Assembly (NCBI GenBank): GCA_905181815.1
Contig: CAJIZA010000004.1
Location: 1 to 64,000 of the forward strand
Direction of reading: 5' to 3'
DNA length: 64,000 bases
DNA from: an uncultured Planktomarina sp.
Lineage (GTDB): Bacteria > Pseudomonadota > Alphaproteobacteria > Rhodobacterales > Rhodobacteraceae
Shown: positions 63,202 to 64,000 of the stretch, piece after piece
How positions within the stretch are numbered: the stretch's first letter is position 1
Layout of the letters: every line of letters begins with the position of its first letter
Notes under the pieces: model-generated
Databases searched by the model: none
What the model was told of the DNA's origin: nothing
The model's input: only the letters and a program-made list of their open reading frames with translations
Translations under genes and position numbers: made by a program

Positions 63202-63633
63202 CTAGCTTTTCTCAACCATCACGGCTTTTGCCTCAGACACCCAATCGTTCCGGCCGGCCCGGCCTTCAAATTCACGCAGCTGTGCATGAATATGTGCAAT
63301 TGCGTTTGCCGTCCAAGCGCCAATTTGCGCGTGGGAATAAATACCGAGCTGATGACATTGCGCCTCATTTTTTGGTCCAATACCTCTAATCCCTCGCAGA
63401 TCATCAGGTGGATCATCTAAGTTGAAGCCAGTCGGCAAGGTCGGCGCGCCCGGCATCGCTTCGGGCGCCAAAGACGGCAGGGTTTTGCCCGAAACTGCGC
63501 CATCCTCAGGGTCAAGCACCCTGCGATTTTTGCCAAGCCCCCAGATGATCCAGCCGCAAAACAACCCCAACAGACCCGCCAACAGAAGCAAGACCCAATT
63601 TTCAGTCAAAAGAAACATCCAACCTTCAAACAT
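63202..63633 (-). CDS. Membrane-anchored protein with helix-hairpin-helix-like domain
   Basis: The 143-residue protein has one N-terminal helix near 12-31 ('WVLLLLAGLLGLFCGWIIW'), then a proline-rich linker and a C-terminal HhH-like domain 'DDLRGIRGIGPKNEAQCHQLGIYSHAQIGAWT' common at the ends of NuoE-like and ribosomal-protein-associated hypothetical proteins. It ends '..DWVSEAKAVMVEKS'. The convergent neighbour is DUF1244. The role is unknown; DNA or protein binding near the membrane is possible. Confidence 0.7.
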   Translation of the reverse strand: MFEGWMFLLTENWVLLLLAGLLGLFCGWIIWGLGKNRRVLDPEDGAVSGKTLPSLAPEAMPGAPTLPTGFNLDDPPDDLRGIRGIGPKNEAQCHQLGIYSHAQIGAWTANAIAHIHAQLREFEGRAGRNDWVSEAKAVMVEKS

Positions 63634-63657
63634 GCGCGCCTCCCCTCTCCGATCGTT

Positions 63658-64000
63658 TCATGGCTGCTCACCCCAAATGAACTCAATGCGGTCCGCAGGC
63701 TGCACAAACGACACCTGCTGCGCATCATGCGGCCTGCGATCTCCAAATCCCTTTGGGTGAATGCGCTCTTTGGTCAAGCCACGCGCGGTTAATGCCGCGA
63801 CTAAGGCCGTGGCCCGGGCCTGGCTGAGTTGGTCATTTTCCGTCTCACTCGGCATCAAAAAACTATGATTGACCACGTCAACCCACAGCGCAGAGTTCTG
63901 CAAACAATGACCAATCAATCCAGCCAAACGCGCCAGTACAGGCGCTGCGCTTACATCAAAGCGCGCAAGACCCTCCCCGAAACTGAGTTGTTCCTGCTCC
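63658..64000 (-). CDS. OmpA-family C-terminal domain protein (partial)
   Basis: The reading frame continues to the right edge of the window, so only the C-terminal part is seen: 'LSFGEGLARFDVSAAPVLAR', 'HSFLMPSETENDQLSQARATALVAAL' (OmpA-type 'N..LS..RA..V...L' helix), 'GLTKERIHPKGFGDRRPH' and the end 'IEFIWGEQP'. The domain binds peptidoglycan in the periplasm. The usual 'VEGHTD' loop appears altered ('WVDVVNHSFLM'), so peptidoglycan affinity may be changed. Start and N-terminal domain lie outside the window. Confidence 0.75.
   Translation of the reverse strand, partial: EQEQLSFGEGLARFDVSAAPVLARLAGLIGHCLQNSALWVDVVNHSFLMPSETENDQLSQARATALVAALTARGLTKERIHPKGFGDRRPHDAQQVSFVQPADRIEFIWGEQP

Overview
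The window looks like an alphaproteobacterial chromosome, most probably a marine Rhodobacterales (roseobacter-group) genome. Several things point that way: a TrcR/DUF1013 regulator, the SRP RNA gene next to dnaX-ybaB-recR, a COQ9-family gene next to a quinone oxidoreductase, rpmI-rplT, pheST, a yejABEF peptide importer and a sulfoacetate catabolic cluster. This is inferred from gene content and order. No database search was possible.

Layout. 0-6 kb: a urea ABC transporter operon urtABCDE on the minus strand, in which urtC (two shifts) and urtD (one shift) are frameshifted. 6-29.2 kb: an accessory region. It holds a family of IS6-type insertion-sequence derivatives, an AT-rich module (MBL hydrolase, cyclic-nucleotide-binding protein, class III cyclase fused to TolB-like and TPR domains), a GYD-type gene with an internal stop, and an AttH-like lipocalin with its FtsX-type ABC exporter. 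It also holds a 12-kb segment bounded by two identical tRNA-Met(CAU) genes. That segment carries a sulfoacetate island (LacI regulator; TctABC importer with frameshifted tctA; SauS-like acylating dehydrogenase; SauT-like CoA ligase), one near-complete IS6 element, and a small lipid-headgroup-like cluster (2OG-Fe oxygenase, cytidylyltransferase, CDP-alcohol phosphatidyltransferase) with a 144-bp tandem duplication in its promoter region. 29.2-64 kb: core genome, with FAD-linked oxidase, hemF, an SDR, a methyltransferase, clpS, HAD hydrolase, D,D-carboxypeptidase, yejABEF, cytochrome c, pheA, nudC, ffs, dnaX-ybaB-recR, trcR, qor, COQ9, rpsU, an Lrp regulator, pheT-GATase-pheS, an LpxL-type acyltransferase, rplT-rpmI, pyk, an N-formylglutamate hydrolase and an OmpA-like gene cut by the window edge.

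Two themes stand out. First, the IS6 family: one element of about 815 bp with a frameshifted transposase, and at least seven shortened relatives. Some of these keep both transposase termini around an unrelated shared core, so they look like non-autonomous elements. They mark most junctions of the accessory region. Second, there are many broken genes in otherwise tidy operons: frameshifts in urtC, urtD, tctA, the transposase, an SDR fragment, a FAH-family gene, COQ9 and a periplasmic protein, and in-frame stops in a GYD and an SRPBCC gene. Many shifts lie in short homopolymers or a dinucleotide run. Consensus errors must therefore be excluded before reading this as real gene decay.

How the genes could work together: sulfoacetate is imported by TctABC, activated by SauT and reduced by SauS to sulfoacetaldehyde (Xsc is not in this window). 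The cyclase and the CNB protein may form a local cyclic-nucleotide circuit with the MBL hydrolase. The cytidylyltransferase and phosphatidyltransferase may attach a CDP-activated headgroup to a lipid.
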